Assembly: GCA_016711405.1 (NCBI GenBank)
Contig: JADJSZ010000061.1
Span: 1 to 41,958, forward strand
DNA: 41,958 bases
Direction: 5' to 3'
Source of the DNA: Candidatus Hadersleviella danica
GTDB taxonomy: Bacteria > Chloroflexota > Anaerolineae > Promineifilales > Promineifilaceae
Part shown: one piece after another, positions 25,526-34,369 of the stretch
How the letters are laid out: each line of letters opens with the position of its first letter
Numbering within the stretch: position 1 is the first letter of the stretch
Notes under the pieces: generated by a model
What the model was told of the DNA's origin: nothing
What the model saw: the letters and a program-made list of their open reading frames with translations, nothing else
Database searches by the model: none
Program-made: the position numbers and the translations under genes

Positions 25526-26641
25526 ATGAATCTGCCAGTAGGATATTTTAAGTTCCACAAAGACGCTTTCCTCAACTACCAGTTGAATAGATGGTATTCA
25601 CTCGGCTATACGCGCAAAGAAGACATTGAAAAAGTTGGCTCAAATATAAAAACTTTTGAGGATTATGTTAGAGAATTCATTCACCTAGCCGAAGAAGCAA
25701 AGAGCCAAAAGCGGCTTAAAAATGCCGCATTTTATTACCGAGCCGCAGAGTTTTTGGTTGAACCCGGAGATAAAAACAAGTTACTTTTATACGACAAATT
25801 TAGCGAACTATTTTATGAGGCGTTCGCAGAAGATTCTATTGAACGACACACCATCGCCTATGGGGGAAGCTATATCCCCGCGATGCGTTTGGCACCCCAA
25901 AACGACCCTAAAAAGGGAACGATATTAGCCTGTGGTGGGTTCGATTCTTTCATTGAAGAATTCTATTGTATGTGGCGATATTTTGCAGAAGCAGGCTATG
26001 AAGTGATTTTCTTTGAAGGGCCGGGTCAAGGTGCGGCTCTAAGAAAGTATAGACTTGCTTTTGACCATGATTGGGAGAAACCAACCAAAGCAATCTTAGA
26101 CCATTTCAATCTATCAGAGGCGACCTTGATTGGTGTATCAATGGGGGGGTATTGGAGTTTACGCGCGGCCGCTTTTGAGGGAAGAATCAAAAGGGTTATT
26201 TGCTTTCCGCCCGTTTACGATTGGATGGAAATGGCGGGTTCTTTCAACCGAGGATTGGTGGATTGGTTGATGAAGTGGCGCAAAGTCATGAATTTTTTAA
26301 TTCGGCTGAAGATGACCAATGGCAAATTAAAACACACCATCAACCAAACTCTTTTTTTGGTGCAAAAAGAGGAACCGATAGACGCAGTGCACTGGATGTT
26401 GGCCATGAACAAGAATCATCTGCATTCAGAGTTAGTCACGCAAGATGTATTGCTTCTCGGTGGCGAAAACGATGCGTTTCAACCAGTGAAATTGCTCAGG
26501 AAGCAAGAGAAGGCTCTGACCCGCGCTAAGTCAATCACAACGCGGGTATTCACCAAAGAAGAACATGCTGATCAACATTGTCAGATAGGAAATATAGGCT
26601 TGGTATTGGAAGTCATGTTAGATTGGCTCAAGCTAAAGTAG
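25526..26641 (+). CDS. Alpha/beta hydrolase
   Basis: 371 aa. An N-terminal helical part (~100 residues) precedes the hydrolase core. The nucleophile elbow is GVSMGG with Ser205; the likely acid is Asp316 in GGENDAF and the catalytic His is His347 (or 351) in EEHADQH. The oxyanion region may be ACGGFDS. This layout resembles FrsA/lid-type esterases; the substrate is unknown. The gene is richer in A and T than its neighbours, which hints at transfer. The stop codon TAG is formed by the last two bases of a target duplication plus the first base of a MITE (26641); before insertion the stop would have been TAA at the same codon. Confidence 0.88.
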   Translation: MNLPVGYFKFHKDAFLNYQLNRWYSLGYTRKEDIEKVGSNIKTFEDYVREFIHLAEEAKSQKRLKNAAFYYRAAEFLVEPGDKNKLLLYDKFSELFYEAFAEDSIERHTIAYGGSYIPAMRLAPQNDPKKGTILACGGFDSFIEEFYCMWRYFAEAGYEVIFFEGPGQGAALRKYRLAFDHDWEKPTKAILDHFNLSEATLIGVSMGGYWSLRAAAFEGRIKRVICFPPVYDWMEMAGSFNRGLVDWLMKWRKVMNFLIRLKMTNGKLKHTINQTLFLVQKEEPIDAVHWMLAMNKNHLHSELVTQDVLLLGGENDAFQPVKLLRKQEKALTRAKSITTRVFTKEEHADQHCQIGNIGLVLEVMLDWLKLK

Positions 26642-26774
26642 GCATAGTTCACGGCTCCCGAGAGAACATCTTGACAAACTTTGATTGGGGACAAGGGACT
26701 TGGGACGCTTGTGACCTCGAGTCCCTTGTCCAAAGTCCCAAGTCCGAAATTGTAAAGATAGCTTGAACCATGCC
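26641..26774 (+). mobile_element. MITE family 1, copy A (134 bp, with target duplication)
   Basis: The ends GGCATAGTTCA and TGAACCATGCC are inverted repeats. CTAAAGTA flanks it perfectly on both sides (26633-26640 and 26775-26782), an 8-bp target duplication. The inside contains an inverted pair of heptamer-like units (GGGACAAGGGACTTGGGAC and AGTCCCTTGTCC). There is no coding capacity. It is the youngest-looking of three copies. An 8-bp duplication fits mobilisation by, for example, an ISL3-type transposase, but this is a guess. Confidence 0.88.
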
Positions 26775-26836
26775 CTAAAGTAAATTACCACGGCCGTGTT
26801 CCCCCCCCCAGCACGCCCATCCCCACGGAGAAACAG

Positions 26837-27328
26837 ATGCAAGAACATACGGAAACAACGCTCGATGTAATCTATCAGAACTGGCGCGGCTATCAGGAAA
26901 AACTGCGTCACGCCATCGCCCCGCTGACCCATGAGCAACTCTTGCTACAACCAGCCCCCCACATGTGGCCGCTGGGGCAACTTGTGCAACACATCATTTC
27001 GGTCAGGGCAGGCTGGTTCAGCGGAACCCTACAGGAGGCCGACGAAAAGATGGACGCGTACATGTATTGGGGTCAGCGTGAATCACCAGCCCGTAGTGGG
27101 ATGGAGCTGGCGCAGGGTCTTGATGAGACGTGGGCATTTATCGAAGCGCGTTTGCAACGCTGGACGCCCGCCGATTGTGCCCAAACCTTTCCGGATGAAT
27201 GGGATGGTCAGGTATACGAGGTCTCGCGCAGTTGGGTGATTTACCATGTGCTGGAACACGATTTGCATCATGGCGGTGAAATCTCGTTGCTCCTCGGCAT
27301 GAATGGTCTGCAAGCCCTCGCGCTTTAA
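26837..27328 (+). CDS. DinB family protein
   Basis: 163 aa four-helix-bundle protein. The three expected His ligands are in GQLVQHIISVRAGW and in VLEHDLHHGGEIS. The WRGYQEKLRHAI N-terminus and the C-terminal LLLGMNGL fit DinB/DUF664 proteins. Members bind a divalent metal and some act as thiol-dependent transferases; no substrate is indicated. An ACGGAG SD precedes the ATG. A short AT-poor spacer with ACGGCCGT separates it from the MITE upstream. Confidence 0.85.
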   Translation: MQEHTETTLDVIYQNWRGYQEKLRHAIAPLTHEQLLLQPAPHMWPLGQLVQHIISVRAGWFSGTLQEADEKMDAYMYWGQRESPARSGMELAQGLDETWAFIEARLQRWTPADCAQTFPDEWDGQVYEVSRSWVIYHVLEHDLHHGGEISLLLGMNGLQALAL

Positions 27329-27366
27329 TAGAACTGCTATAGGGAGCGTTACTCAAGAGGTGATTT

Positions 27367-27903
27367 ATGTTGACAGAGCTTGCAATTGGTGCGCCAGACG
27401 ACTTTGATTTTGAAATGGGTGATTGGGTGGTTAAACATCGCCGACTCAAGGAAAGGTTAAAGGATTGCCATGAATGGGAAGAATTTGAGGGAGAATCTTC
27501 CACAAAGAAAATTTTGGGAGGCTTTGGGAACTTAGAAGATAATCTGCTTCACTTTCCAGATTTATCATTTCGCGCCATCGCTTTGCGCTCTTATAACACC
27601 GAAACCAAAAAATGGTCTATTTGGTGGTTAGATGGTCGGTTTCCCGATTCCTTGGATACCCCTGTCGTAGGGGAGTTTTCTAATGGAGTCGGTTTGTTTT
27701 TTGCAGATGAAATGTTTGAAGGCAACCCGATAAAGATTCGGTTCCAGTGGAATTTGTTGGAATCAAATCAACCCCATTGGGAACAAGCTTTCTCGAATGA
27801 TGGAGGAGCTACTTGGGAAACGAACTGGACAATGGATTTTTGCCGAAGGCAGAGGGATAGCATTTCGGTGAGTGAGCTAACAAAGCGTATACCTGACGCT
27901 TGA
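27367..27903 (+). CDS. DUF1579-like protein
   Basis: 178 aa soluble protein. FDFEMGDWVVKHRRLK at the N-terminus and NDGGATWETNWTMDF near the C-terminus match the DUF1579-type, lipocalin-like beta-barrel family. The barrel may bind a small hydrophobic ligand; the function is unknown. AGAGGTGA lies just before the ATG. It is followed by a strong terminator. It stands 38 bases after the DinB gene and may share its transcript. Confidence 0.75.
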   Translation: MLTELAIGAPDDFDFEMGDWVVKHRRLKERLKDCHEWEEFEGESSTKKILGGFGNLEDNLLHFPDLSFRAIALRSYNTETKKWSIWWLDGRFPDSLDTPVVGEFSNGVGLFFADEMFEGNPIKIRFQWNLLESNQPHWEQAFSNDGGATWETNWTMDFCRRQRDSISVSELTKRIPDA

Positions 27904-27913
27904 TCAGATCTAC

Positions 27914-27959
27914 ACAGGTGCGACGCACTCCTCAAGGTGCGTCGCACCTGTTTTGTTTT
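27914..27959 (+). terminator. Rho-independent terminator, ACAGGTGCGACGCAC family
   Basis: Perfect 15-bp arms (27914-27928 and 27937-27951) with an eight-base loop, followed by TTTTGTTTT. It is the better preserved relative of the hairpin at 25365-25409. Confidence 0.88.
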
Positions 27960-28053
27960 CGATAGGGGGTGATTGACCCCCCAAAACAGGGCATAAATTG
28001 TCGGGCGGGGATAGTTTGTTTCTTGTATTCTGTTGGTATGAGGAGATTTGAAC

Positions 28054-28941
28054 GTGAACCCAATCGAGAGAATGAACCAAGCGTTGGCCTACATCGAAGC
28101 GCATTTGGCCGATGAGATTGATTTCCAACACATCGAAAAGCTTGCCTTATGCTCAGAATACCACTTCCGCAGGATGTTCTCCTTTCTGGCGGGCATACCA
28201 CTCTCCGAATACATTCGGCGCAGACGCTTGACGCTGGCCGCCCTTGAACTCCTCCACAACAATGGGCTGGTTATAGATGTTGCCCTCAAATATGGCTACA
28301 ACTCGCCCGACTCTTTCACGAGAGCATTCCAAAGTTTGCATGGGGTCACGCCGACAGATGCCCGCCACAGGGGGCAACCGCTCAAAGCGTACCCGCCCAT
28401 GACTTTTCAGTTGACGATTAAAGGAAAAAGTGAAATGAACTATCGCATTGAAGAAAAAGCAGGATTTAACATTGTCGGCCGCATGAAGCGCGTTCCCCTC
28501 ATTTATGAAGGGGTGAACCCCGAAATTGCTTCCATGTGGCAAAGTTTAGACGAAGCGACGATTGCCACCTTAAAAGCACTCTCCAACATAGAGCCACGGG
28601 GGCTGATTAGTGCCTCGACCAATTTTTCGGAAGGGCGGCTGGATGGCGGGCAACTCGACCACTACATTGGCGTGGCCACGACGCAAGAGCACCCGCCCAC
28701 GCTGGCACGGCTGGAAGTACCCGCCTCCACATGGGCTGTTTTCGAGTCAGTCGGCCCATTCCCTGAAACGCTCCAGCGGATATGGGGCGCCATTTATGCC
28801 GAATGGTTCCCTTCTTCCAACTATGAACAAGTGGCTGGGCCAGAGATTTTGTGGAACGAACACAAAGATGTGACTTCGCCGACGTTCAGAAGTGAGATTT
28901 GGATTCCCGTCCGCCAACGGGTTAGCCAGAGGAGCATTTAA
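28054..28941 (+). CDS. AraC family regulator with GyrI-like effector domain
   Basis: 295 aa. Residues ~1-105 form the double HTH of AraC proteins (CSEYHFRRMFSFLAGIPLSEYIRRRRL and ALKYGYNSPDSFTRAFQSLHGVTP). Residues ~125-293 form a GyrI-like small-molecule-binding domain (VPASTWAVFESVGPFPET, EIWIPV). This domain order is that of Rob/SoxS-like regulators of drug and stress response. The GTG at 28054 is preferred to the TTG at 28048 because AGGAG (28041-28045) is eight bases before it. A terminator follows, so the next genes are separate. Confidence 0.88.
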   Translation: MNPIERMNQALAYIEAHLADEIDFQHIEKLALCSEYHFRRMFSFLAGIPLSEYIRRRRLTLAALELLHNNGLVIDVALKYGYNSPDSFTRAFQSLHGVTPTDARHRGQPLKAYPPMTFQLTIKGKSEMNYRIEEKAGFNIVGRMKRVPLIYEGVNPEIASMWQSLDEATIATLKALSNIEPRGLISASTNFSEGRLDGGQLDHYIGVATTQEHPPTLARLEVPASTWAVFESVGPFPETLQRIWGAIYAEWFPSSNYEQVAGPEILWNEHKDVTSPTFRSEIWIPVRQRVSQRSI

Positions 28942-28978
28942 AAAGAGCCAAATTGACCGATTTGGAACGTCCAAACAG

Positions 28979-29019
28979 CGGGCAGGTGGTTCGAGGGGAA
29001 TCAACCACCTGCCCGTTTT
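28979..29019 (+). terminator. Rho-independent terminator after the AraC gene
   Basis: CGGGCAGGTGGTT (28979-28991) pairs with AACCACCTGCCCG (29003-29015), followed by four Ts. Confidence 0.88.
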
Positions 29020-29141
29020 GTGTTCCCAACACCCCCCACAACACTTTGGTGTCTATACGGCCGTTGCCCACTTCCCGTATCGTAGGGTGCATGGCGGAAT
29101 TCACAGCAATGGCTTTGGCCATTCACACAAGGAAAGACACA

Positions 29142-29834
29142 ATGAACTCAAGCAAAAAGAAAATGAGCGGGAAGGCGTGGCTGGTGCCGATTGGCTTGCT
29201 GTTGCTCAGTGCCGTGCCCGTGTTGGCTGGGGCCATGCGCATTGTCGAGCTGACCAGCGGGGCAGAAATCACCGAGGCCAACGCCCGCTTTTTCGCCTCG
29301 CCCCTCCCCGTGTTGGCTCATATCGTCAGCGTCACGCTATATTCACTGCTGGGCGCGTTCCAGTTCTCCGCTGGCATTCGCCATTCACGGCCGCGCTGGC
29401 ATCGGCTGGTGGGCAAATGGGTTTTAGTCCCATCTGGTTTGGTGGCGGCACTGTCTGGTTTGTGGATGACCCACTTTTACCCTTGGCCGCCCAGTGATGG
29501 CCTGCTTCTCTATTGGATGCGGCTGTTTTTTGGCACGGCCATGCTCTTGGCCATCATATGGGGTGCGTTGGCCGCCCAGCGGCGAGATTTTGCCCAACAT
29601 GGGGCGTGGATGATTCGGGGCTACGCGATTGGTTTGGGCGCAGGAACACAGGTGTTTACCCATCTGCCTTGGCTGGTGCTGGTTGGACAAGAGGTTCCCG
29701 ATGAGCTATCGCGGGCATTGATGATGGGTGCAGGCTGGGTGATTAACCTCGTGGTGGCGGAATGGGTGATTTGGAAACGGCCGTCGCGCCGCTCCCACCC
29801 CACGGCCGCTATAGGCACGGCCGATGTTGCCTGA
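29142..29834 (+). CDS. DUF2306-like integral membrane protein
   Basis: 230 aa with about six hydrophobic helices. RHSRPRWHRLVGKWVLVPSG and the SVTLYSLLGAFQFS helix resemble DUF2306-type membrane proteins. The start at 29142 (MNSSKKKMSGKAW) is chosen because AAGGAAAG lies just before it and a positive stretch precedes the first helix; the open frame further upstream overlaps the AraC terminator. The last 11 bases overlap the next small gene, suggesting translational coupling. The function is unknown. Confidence 0.7.
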   Translation: MNSSKKKMSGKAWLVPIGLLLLSAVPVLAGAMRIVELTSGAEITEANARFFASPLPVLAHIVSVTLYSLLGAFQFSAGIRHSRPRWHRLVGKWVLVPSGLVAALSGLWMTHFYPWPPSDGLLLYWMRLFFGTAMLLAIIWGALAAQRRDFAQHGAWMIRGYAIGLGAGTQVFTHLPWLVLVGQEVPDELSRALMMGAGWVINLVVAEWVIWKRPSRRSHPTAAIGTADVA

Positions 29835-30108
29835 AACCCTTCCCCCCTACGCTCCCGATGACCCTGTCGCCTACCAAATCAGGCTCAAGGGGCATCTCGG
29901 CCCCCAATGGGCGGATTGGTTCGATGGGCTGACCATTACGCTCGAAGAAAATGGTGACACGCTCCTCACTGGTTCCATCCCCGACCAAGCCGCCTTGCAC
30001 GGCCTGTTCAAAAAAGTGCGCGATTTAGGCTTGCCTTTGCTGGCCGTCCTACCCGCTCCCTTACCCGATGTTTCTACTCCGTTTATCAAGGAAAACAACC
30101 ATGAATGA
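29824..30108 (+). CDS. Conserved small protein of unknown function
   Basis: 94 aa, soluble. It contains YQIRLKGHLGPQWADWFDGL and TGSIPDQAALHGLFKKVRDL. I recall small proteins with this pattern from related bacteria, but no function. Its ATG lies inside the end of the DUF2306 gene and its stop follows AAGGAAAAC-type sequence that may be the SD of the next (broken) gene, so the three probably form one transcript. A role beside membrane proteins is possible; nothing more can be said. Confidence 0.75.
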   Translation: MLPETLPPYAPDDPVAYQIRLKGHLGPQWADWFDGLTITLEENGDTLLTGSIPDQAALHGLFKKVRDLGLPLLAVLPAPLPDVSTPFIKENNHE

Positions 30109-30775
30109 TTTATAAAAAATGGGTGGCACGGCCGCCCTTATCAATGCGGCGGCTTATATCATTGGTTTTGGGATGGTGCTGACTCTGCTTATGCCCATCA
30201 TGGACTCTACCCCCGACCAATTTTTGGCTTTTCTGAGCGCGAATCAAAGCCTGATGGTCGTCTGGTACTCAATTATCTATTTGGTCGCGGGCGTGTTTAT
30301 GGTTCCGCTGGTGCTGGCGCTCCATGAACGCTTAAAGGGCAAGGCCACGGCCGTTATCCCCACCGCCACGGCTATCGGGCTGATTTGGGCGGGTCTCATC
30401 ATCGCCAGCGGCTTGTTATTGGTTAACAACGTGGGCGTTGTCACCGAACTTTATGGGCAAGACCCCCTTCAAGCGGCCACCGTTTGGCTGGCACTTTCGG
30501 CCGTGGAGAGCGGCTTAGGCGGGTGAGATTGAACTCCCGGCGGGCTTGTGGGTTTTGCTGGTCAGTTGGGTCGCCTTGCAAAGTGGCGGGCTTCCCAAAG
30601 CGCTGAATTATCTGGGCTTAGTCATTGCCAGGCGGGCATTCTAGCATTGCTCCCGCCCTTTATGAGGCGGGCACGGTGTTTGGGTTGGGGTTTATTGTTT
30701 GGTTTGTATGGGCAGGCATTGTCATGGTACGCCATCAACCCAGTATGATGGCACAAAAAGAGGCGATACTTCAAT
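30101..30775 (+). pseudogene. DUF4386-like membrane protein gene, several lesions
   Basis: The ATG at 30101 gives MNDL, then an in-frame TAA (30113-30115), then KMGGTAALINAAAYIIGFG, a typical start of this membrane family. The frame is open to about 30526, with four hydrophobic segments. It then breaks three times (about 30515-30530, 30625-30640, 30655-30665). Repaired, the rest reads ...AGLWVLLVSWVALQSGG, LNYLGLVIA and VFGLGFIVWFVWAGIVMV. The final frame ends in TGA overlapping the ATG of the next gene. Nonsense plus several indels make real decay more likely here than in the other broken genes. Confidence 0.65.
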
Positions 30776-31745
30776 GAAAGCAATTATTTTTCCCACCTAT
30801 GGCTCCCCCGATGTTTTGCAACTGCAAGAAGTGCCCCAACCTATGCCCAAAGAAGATGAGGTGTTGGTGAAAGTTGTGGCCGCCGCCGCCAATCCGCTCG
30901 ATTGGCACCGCCTGAGAGCTGACCCTTTTATTGTGCGCCTCGGCGATGGATTTTGGCGACCCAAAAATCCCAAGTTGGGGGCGGATATGGCGGGGCAAGT
31001 CGCGGCCGTTGGCTCGCGCGTCACCGAATTCCAAATTGGGGATGAGGTGTTTGGCGACGTTGGCTCGGGGGGGTTTGCTGAATATGTGTGTGTGAAGGAG
31101 AAGGCGTTGGCACACAAACCCGCCAACCTCTCGTTTGCCCAAGCGGCGGCCGTGCCCGTGGCGGGTTTCACGGCTCTGCAAGGGTTGCGCGATAAGGGGC
31201 AAATCAAGGCGGGGCAAAAGGTGCTGGTGAATGGGGCATCGGGCGGGGTGGGCACGTTTGCTGTGCAAATTGCCAAGGCGTGGGGGGCAGAGGTGACGGC
31301 CGTGTGTAGCGGCCGTAACCTCGACCTCGTGCGCTCCATCGGGGCTGACCATGTGCTTGATTACACCCAGACCGATTTCACCCGCACGGGCCAGCAGTAC
31401 GACCTGATTTACGATGCCATTGGCAACCGCTCCGTGCGCGACCTTCGGCGGGCGCTCAAGCCCAATGGGATTGCTTCCGTGGCGGGGTTCACCACCTTGT
31501 CCCGTATGCTCATCCTCGCAGTACAAGGCACGTGGGTTTCCAAGACAAGCGATAAAGAGATTGGCATGATGAGCACTGCCAATCCCAACAAAAAAGATTT
31601 GCTGATTCTCAAGGAGTTGCTGGAGACGGGCAAGGTGGTTCCTGTAATAGACAGGCATTACCCGTTAGCGGAAACGGCCGAGGCGATTCGCTATTTGGAA
31701 AGCGGCCGTGCCCGTGGCAAAGTCATTATCAACATCGAGAGATAG
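30774..31745 (+). CDS. NAD(P)-dependent alcohol dehydrogenase, quinone oxidoreductase-like (MDR)
   Basis: 323 aa medium-chain reductase. It starts MKAIIFPTYGSPDVLQLQEV with the usual GroES-like fold. NADP binding is by VLVNGASGGVGTFAVQIA (about residues 150-167). Catalytic zinc ligands are absent, as in zeta-crystallin-like quinone reductases. The C-terminus RGKVIINI is typical. It probably reduces quinones or enones with NADPH. Its ATG overlaps the stop of the broken DUF4386-like gene by four bases (ATGA), so it was likely co-translated with it. A paralogue lies at 33363. Confidence 0.9.
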   Translation: MKAIIFPTYGSPDVLQLQEVPQPMPKEDEVLVKVVAAAANPLDWHRLRADPFIVRLGDGFWRPKNPKLGADMAGQVAAVGSRVTEFQIGDEVFGDVGSGGFAEYVCVKEKALAHKPANLSFAQAAAVPVAGFTALQGLRDKGQIKAGQKVLVNGASGGVGTFAVQIAKAWGAEVTAVCSGRNLDLVRSIGADHVLDYTQTDFTRTGQQYDLIYDAIGNRSVRDLRRALKPNGIASVAGFTTLSRMLILAVQGTWVSKTSDKEIGMMSTANPNKKDLLILKELLETGKVVPVIDRHYPLAETAEAIRYLESGRARGKVIINIER

Positions 31746-31776
31746 AGAGGGAGAAGGAACAGGATTTAGAGTACAG

Positions 31777-31985
31777 AAGTACAGTTGTACTTAGAGGCAA
31801 GTACAGCTGTACTTAGAGCAAGTACAGCTGTACTTAGAGGAAGTACAGCTGTACTTAGAGAAAGTACAGCTGGACAAAGAGAAAGTACAGCTGGACGAAG
31901 AGAAAGTACAGCTGGACGAAGAGAAAGTACAGCTGGACGAAGAGAAAGTACAGCTGGACGAAGAGAAAATCCAGCAGGATTTAAG
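31777..31985. repeat. Tandem array of 21-bp units containing AAGTACAGCTGTACTT
   Basis: Nine units, the first 22 and the others 21 bases, run from 31777 to 31966, with a degenerate tenth. The first four carry the palindrome AAGTACAGCTGTACTT or a one-base variant; units 5-9 read AAGTACAGCTGGACGAAGAGA with one change. A 21-base period equals seven codons: one frame would encode VQLDEEK heptads, a coiled-coil-like pattern. No start codon or SD makes this a convincing gene. Confidence 0.92.
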
Positions 31986-32043
31986 CCTAAGACAGAGGTT
32001 TTAAGGATTCCTCCCTTTGGCCAGAATGACACGCTCGGCAGGA

Positions 32044-33102
32044 TTAGCGTCCCAACGTGCCCGGCTCGCCATAATAATATTCGTTGGTAATCCAAAACAC
32101 GGGATTATTGGCTCCGCCACTGTTGGCCGTTTTGACATGATAGTGGTAAATGCCCGTGGGGAACTCGGCCGTGCAATGTTCGTGCCCATTAAACGCATCA
32201 ATGGGTGTGGAAACGGCCGCCCCTGCACAATCCAACTCGGCCGTGGCGCCGAGAGGCCCATAGACAGGAAAACCATCCATCAGAAAGCCCAACAACAAGC
32301 CTGCGTTTGTGCCTGCATCCGTTAACCATGTGTAGCCAGTGCCATCGGCCGTAGAAGTTTCAGTTAACACATCGCCGCCAAGATCGCGAATGAGGCAAAC
32401 GGGGTCTACATGGTAATGATAAGTCCCTTGTTGTTGCGGATGCCCTGAACATTGGTCAAAGGTGAATAGCTCCTCCGTAATTTCATCCCCCGGCCCTGCG
32501 TTTTCATTAAAAAAGGCGACCCCATTCAGAGCCAAGCCGATGGTATCGTAGGTGGTGGCTGTTTTATTGCTCGCCGCACGGGGGGTAATGGGCATCTTCA
32601 TGATGATAGCTTGTTCTTCAATTTGATTATTGCCCGCTGAATGGGCGCGTTGATTGGTATACACGGCCGCAAACTTATAAATGTTGGTGTTAAAGTCAAA
32701 CGGTTCATGGTGTACATGTCCCTCAGGGAAATAAATAGATTCATGCTCGGGCTGATCGGTTGATTCCACCACCATATAATCGGCACGGCCATCCCCATTG
32801 CTATCCTCGGTGCAAACATTTACCAAATAATGGGTGTTCAGGGTGGTGTAACGGGTTAATCCCGCTACATAAGCGGCGGGAATTTGGGAAAAATCGTTGC
32901 GCCCTTGGCAAATAGAGCGGGCACTGGTCACGGTAATCGCATCGGGGTTGGCACTGGTTTCGTTAGGTATGTCGGCCGTGGTATTGACATTGTTATTGCT
33001 AACTGTGTCGGCCGTGGTATTAGGGGGGCCAGCAGGGGGTCGCCCCCCACACGCAACCATCAACAATGCCAAAATCCATAAAAACAGTAATTTGTGGTGC
33101 AT
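32044..33102 (-). CDS. YHYH domain lipoprotein
   Basis: 352 aa, exported lipoprotein. The signal peptide MHHKLLFLWILALLMVAC ends in a lipobox (MVAC-GG), followed by a low-complexity Thr/Asn linker. The YHYH domain shows GTYHYHVDPVC and GIYHYHVKTA plus the GFLMDGFPVYGP segment. Such domains are found in secreted proteins and may bind metal through the His clusters; the function is unknown. The start at 33102 is chosen because AGGAG sits seven bases before it; an upstream in-frame ATG lacks this. It is convergent with the MDR gene at 30774, with the 21-bp array between them. Confidence 0.88.
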   Translation of the reverse strand: MHHKLLFLWILALLMVACGGRPPAGPPNTTADTVSNNNVNTTADIPNETSANPDAITVTSARSICQGRNDFSQIPAAYVAGLTRYTTLNTHYLVNVCTEDSNGDGRADYMVVESTDQPEHESIYFPEGHVHHEPFDFNTNIYKFAAVYTNQRAHSAGNNQIEEQAIIMKMPITPRAASNKTATTYDTIGLALNGVAFFNENAGPGDEITEELFTFDQCSGHPQQQGTYHYHVDPVCLIRDLGGDVLTETSTADGTGYTWLTDAGTNAGLLLGFLMDGFPVYGPLGATAELDCAGAAVSTPIDAFNGHEHCTAEFPTGIYHYHVKTANSGGANNPVFWITNEYYYGEPGTLGR

Positions 33103-33362
33103 CAGTTCTCCTAGGTGATAAATGAGCATTGATATGGGTTCATTCATGCTTTGCTCAAAAGATGAATCTGATTCAGCTTACCAAATAAAAAGATGAAAAT
33201 TTAAGCTATTTGTAAATAGTGTGTAAAAAGACTCCTCTGGCCATTTCTGGCAGAATAACTTGAACTGGGTTGCAGGTTACAAATTACAAGTCGCTTACCA
33301 CCTGTATCAACCTATCACAACTCTCGAACCATCCCCCCTCAATCGTTACGGAGAAACAAACC

Positions 33363-34361
33363 ATGAAAGCAATTGTCTACACCGAATACGGCCCGCCCGA
33401 GGTGCTACACCTGCAAGAGGTGGCGCAACCCACCCCGGCCGCCCATGAAATTTTGGTCAAAATCCACGCCGTCAACATCAACTATGGCGACCTACTCGCC
33501 CGCAGGTTTGGCCATGTTTCCCCGCGAGAGTTCAACATGCCGGGCATCTTCTGGCTCCCTGCGCGGTTGGCTTTTGGCTGGCGCAAGCCCAAAAAGCCCA
33601 CCCTCGGCTCCGAGTATGCGGGGGAGGTGGCGGCCGTCGGCCGTGATGTGACCGAGTTCAAGGTCGGCGATGCTGTATTTGGCTATCAGGGGCAACAGAT
33701 GGGGGCCAATGTGGAATACCTCTGTGTGCCCGCCAACGGGATGGTGGCGCACAAACCCAGTAACCTGAGTGATGAGCAAGCGGCGACGATTCCCTATGGC
33801 GCACTCACTGCGCTGAACTTGCTCCGCAAAGCGAACATCCAGCCGGGGCACAAAGTGCTTATTCTGGGGGCATCGGGTGGGATTGGCACGGCCGCTGTGC
33901 AACTGGCCAAACAGTTCGGGGCGGAGGTGACGGGGGTGTGCGGGGCGCTCCGCATGGATTACGTGCTGGCGTTGGGGGCGGACAAGGTGATTGATTACCA
34001 GCGCAAGGATTTCACCAGCAATGGCGTGCAATACGACCTGATTTTTGATGTGTTGGGCAAGGGTTCGTTTGCCCATATCCGCAAATCTTTGGCTCCGCAC
34101 GGCCGTTACCTGCTGGCCAGCTTTAAGGGGAAACAGCTCATGCAGATGTTATGGACTTCGTTGCGGGGTGGGCAAAAGGTCATCTGCGCCCTCTCGGGCG
34201 AAACGCGGGCCGATTTGTTGCACATCAAGGGGTTGGTGGAGGCGGGCAACCTGAAAGGGGTGGTGGATAAGCGTTTTCCGCTGGCGCAAGCGGCCGAGGC
34301 GCACCGTTATGTGGAAGCAGGACACAAAAAGGGGAGTGTGGTCATTGTGATGGGGCATTAA
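33363..34361 (+). CDS. NAD(P)-dependent alcohol dehydrogenase, quinone oxidoreductase-like (MDR)
   Basis: 332 aa. It starts MKAIVYTEYGPPEVLHLQEV. The nucleotide-binding motif LILGASGGIGTAAVQLA lies at about residues 167-183. Structural and catalytic Cys clusters for zinc are absent. It is clearly paralogous to the enzyme at 30774 but diverged well beyond a recent duplication. The ATG follows an ACGGAG SD (33349-33354). It probably reduces quinones or alpha,beta-unsaturated carbonyls; the natural substrate is unknown. Confidence 0.9.
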   Translation: MKAIVYTEYGPPEVLHLQEVAQPTPAAHEILVKIHAVNINYGDLLARRFGHVSPREFNMPGIFWLPARLAFGWRKPKKPTLGSEYAGEVAAVGRDVTEFKVGDAVFGYQGQQMGANVEYLCVPANGMVAHKPSNLSDEQAATIPYGALTALNLLRKANIQPGHKVLILGASGGIGTAAVQLAKQFGAEVTGVCGALRMDYVLALGADKVIDYQRKDFTSNGVQYDLIFDVLGKGSFAHIRKSLAPHGRYLLASFKGKQLMQMLWTSLRGGQKVICALSGETRADLLHIKGLVEAGNLKGVVDKRFPLAQAAEAHRYVEAGHKKGSVVIVMGH

Positions 34362-34369
34362 GCGGCATA

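Noticed and set aside
31777..31985. CRISPR-like array
   Set aside because: Units are directly contiguous with no unique spacers, and no cas gene is near; it is a plain tandem repeat.
31785..32090. Open frame encoding STAGRRE repeats
   Set aside because: It is produced by the 21-bp repeat, has no SD and overlaps the 3' end of the convergent YHYH gene.
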